DNA of 23,395 nt from DATJPD01 sp036394195. GTDB lineage: Bacteria; Pseudomonadota; Alphaproteobacteria; CACIAM-22H2. Shown here piece after piece: positions 22,241-23,395 of this stretch. Every line of letters starts with the position of its first letter. Position 1 is the stretch's first letter. The notes under the pieces were generated by a model, which had not been told where the DNA came from, ran no database searches, and saw only the letters and a list, made by a program, of their open reading frames with translations. The position numbers were made by a program, and so were the translations under genes. The stretch covers positions 1 through 23,395 of the forward strand of contig DASWFO010000035.1 in assembly GCA_036394195.1 (NCBI GenBank). Direction: 5' to 3'.

Positions 22241-23395
22241 ATGCGGCTCCAGGACATCGACGATCTGATCACGCCGGCGCGCGTGCGCAATTACAGCGTC
22301 ATGATGGCGGTCGGCTTCGGTCTCGGCATGATCGGCTGGCTTCTCTCGATGCACGCCGACGTCGACCCCTACGGGAAGCCCTTCGGCTACGACTTCATCA
22401 CCTTCTACGCCCAGTCGGTCATGGCGCTCCAGGGCAAGGCGGCGCTCGCCTATATCCCGTTCGAAATCCTGGATGTCGAGCAGGCGGTGATCCCCGCCGA
22501 CACCTCCGTGTACCTCTGGCATTACCCGCCGCTGTTTGCACTGGTCACGCTGCCGCTGGCCCTGGTGCCGTACAAACTGGCCTATGCCGGATTCGTCGGC
22601 GTGACGTTCGCCCTTTATCTGGCGCTGATCCGGCGGATCTCGGACCATCGCTGGGCCCTGCTGCTCGCCAGCGCCTTTCCGGCCGTCTTCCTCAATTCGT
22701 TTCACGGCCAGAACGGCTTTCTCAACACCGCCGTGCTCGGCTTCGGTCTGCTGCTTCTGGAGCGGCGGTCGTTCCTAGCCGGCCTGGTCCTCGGGCTGCT
22801 GGTCTATAAGCCGCATTTCGGCGTATTGCTGCCGTTCCTCTTCCTGGTGACGAAGAACTGGCGTGCCTTCGCCGGTGCGGCGCTGTCGGCGTCGCTGTTC
22901 ATCGCCTCGAGCTTCGCAGTCTTCGGCACAGCACCGTGGCTTATGTTCCTGGAGAATCTCACCCTGGTGCGCAGCCTATTGGAGAGCGGCTACCTGCCCT
23001 GGCCGAAGATCCCGTCGTGGTTCGTCACCTTCCGCTATCTCGGCGTCCCGCAACCCACCGCCTATGCCCTGCACGCGGCGATCGCGCTGTCGGTCTGTGC
23101 CGCCGCCCTCCGCGCCTGGCGCCGGTCCGGCCCGGTCGAGCTCAAGCTGGCGCTGACGGTGCTGGCCACGATCTCGGTGAGCCCGTACATGTTCGACTAC
23201 GATCTGGTGCTACTGGCGCTGCCGATCGCCCTGGTCGCCGACTATGGGCGCCGCCACGCGCTGCCGCCCGGCGTCAAGGCGGCGCTGGCGCTCGGCTTCG
23301 TGACCCCGATCGTCTTCACGCCGATCGCCGGGGCGGTGCATCTGCAACTGATGCCCGTCGCCATCCTCGTCGTCTTCGTCGCGGTGTGGCGGGCG
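22241..23395 (+). CDS. GT87/DUF2029-type polyprenyl-phosphate-dependent membrane glycosyltransferase (3' end cut by window edge)
   Basis: The frame is open for 385 codons from ATG 22241 to the right edge, with a GGGAGGG ribosome-binding site 5 bases upstream. It encodes a multi-pass inner-membrane protein with roughly nine or more hydrophobic helices. The early DFITFYAQS motif after the first helix contains the acidic residue expected of GT-C glycosyltransferases of the GT87 class. LWHYPPLFALVTLPLALVPY, FHGQNGFLNTAVLGFGLLLL, GLLVYKPHFGVLLPFLFL and SPYMFDYDLVLLALP are the other typical blocks. Such enzymes use a polyprenyl-phosphate sugar to add mannose or a similar sugar on the outer face of the membrane (family knowledge). 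The acceptor is unknown. No operon partner is visible because the window ends. Confidence 0.87.
   Translation, partial: MRLQDIDDLITPARVRNYSVMMAVGFGLGMIGWLLSMHADVDPYGKPFGYDFITFYAQSVMALQGKAALAYIPFEILDVEQAVIPADTSVYLWHYPPLFALVTLPLALVPYKLAYAGFVGVTFALYLALIRRISDHRWALLLASAFPAVFLNSFHGQNGFLNTAVLGFGLLLLERRSFLAGLVLGLLVYKPHFGVLLPFLFLVTKNWRAFAGAALSASLFIASSFAVFGTAPWLMFLENLTLVRSLLESGYLPWPKIPSWFVTFRYLGVPQPTAYALHAAIALSVCAAALRAWRRSGPVELKLALTVLATISVSPYMFDYDLVLLALPIALVADYGRRHALPPGVKAALALGFVTPIVFTPIAGAVHLQLMPVAILVVFVAVWRA

Overview
The window reads as chromosomal DNA from a high-GC alphaproteobacterium. The evidence is the strong G/C third-position bias, the CoxD/CoxE/XdhC molybdo-hydroxylase maturation genes, and short GC-rich palindromic elements in gene gaps. 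No ribosomal marker is present, so the order (Rhodospirillales- or Hyphomicrobiales-like) is a guess. Both edges cut genes: an HxlR-type regulator on the left and a GT87-type glycosyltransferase on the right.

Layout. (1) 1-3838: the end of the HxlR regulator, a degraded low-information stretch, and a SulP anion transporter fused to STAS and cyclic-nucleotide-binding domains. A gap with a perfect 13-bp-arm palindrome follows. (2) 3839-9671: a molybdenum hydroxylase maturation block, made of coxD, coxE, a split XdhC pair and a fused MoeA-like/MobA-like cytidylyltransferase. A convergent 2OG-Fe(II) oxygenase sits inside it. No catalytic L/M/S hydroxylase subunits are visible. (3) 9739-13093: a tightly coupled trio of sufS, sufU and a membrane adenylate cyclase with a [2Fe-2S] ferredoxin domain, joined by two successive 4-base stop/start overlaps. 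(4) 13116-14897: a periplasmic iron-type binding protein, a small TIR-bounded element, and a periplasmic TPR protein on the opposite strand. (5) 15116-16496: tRNA-Glu(UUC), a lower-GC methyltransferase, and a headless LivF fragment that meets it head to head. (6) 21808-16515, minus strand: a putative sigma-54 promoter driving rutA, a Tat-exported binding protein, a fused two-domain permease and an ATPase. (7) 21738-22240: a promoter region and a frameshifted IS3-type orfA remnant, followed by the GT87 gene.

How the genes fit together. The first large block assembles and sulfurates the cytosine-form molybdenum cofactor and inserts it into hydroxylases encoded elsewhere. The desulfurase/scaffold pair could serve Fe-S assembly, molybdenum sulfuration, or the [2Fe-2S] cluster of the cyclase translated right after it. 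The window therefore holds a possible cAMP producer (the cyclase) and a possible cAMP responder (the SulP-CNB protein). The minus-strand operon looks like nitrogen-controlled scavenging of a pyrimidine-like compound, with an ABC importer in the place of the usual RutG permease.

The most interesting candidates are the sufS-sufU-redox cyclase unit and the rutA-ABC transporter operon with its sigma-54-like promoter. All functional assignments come from reading motifs by eye; no database search was run.
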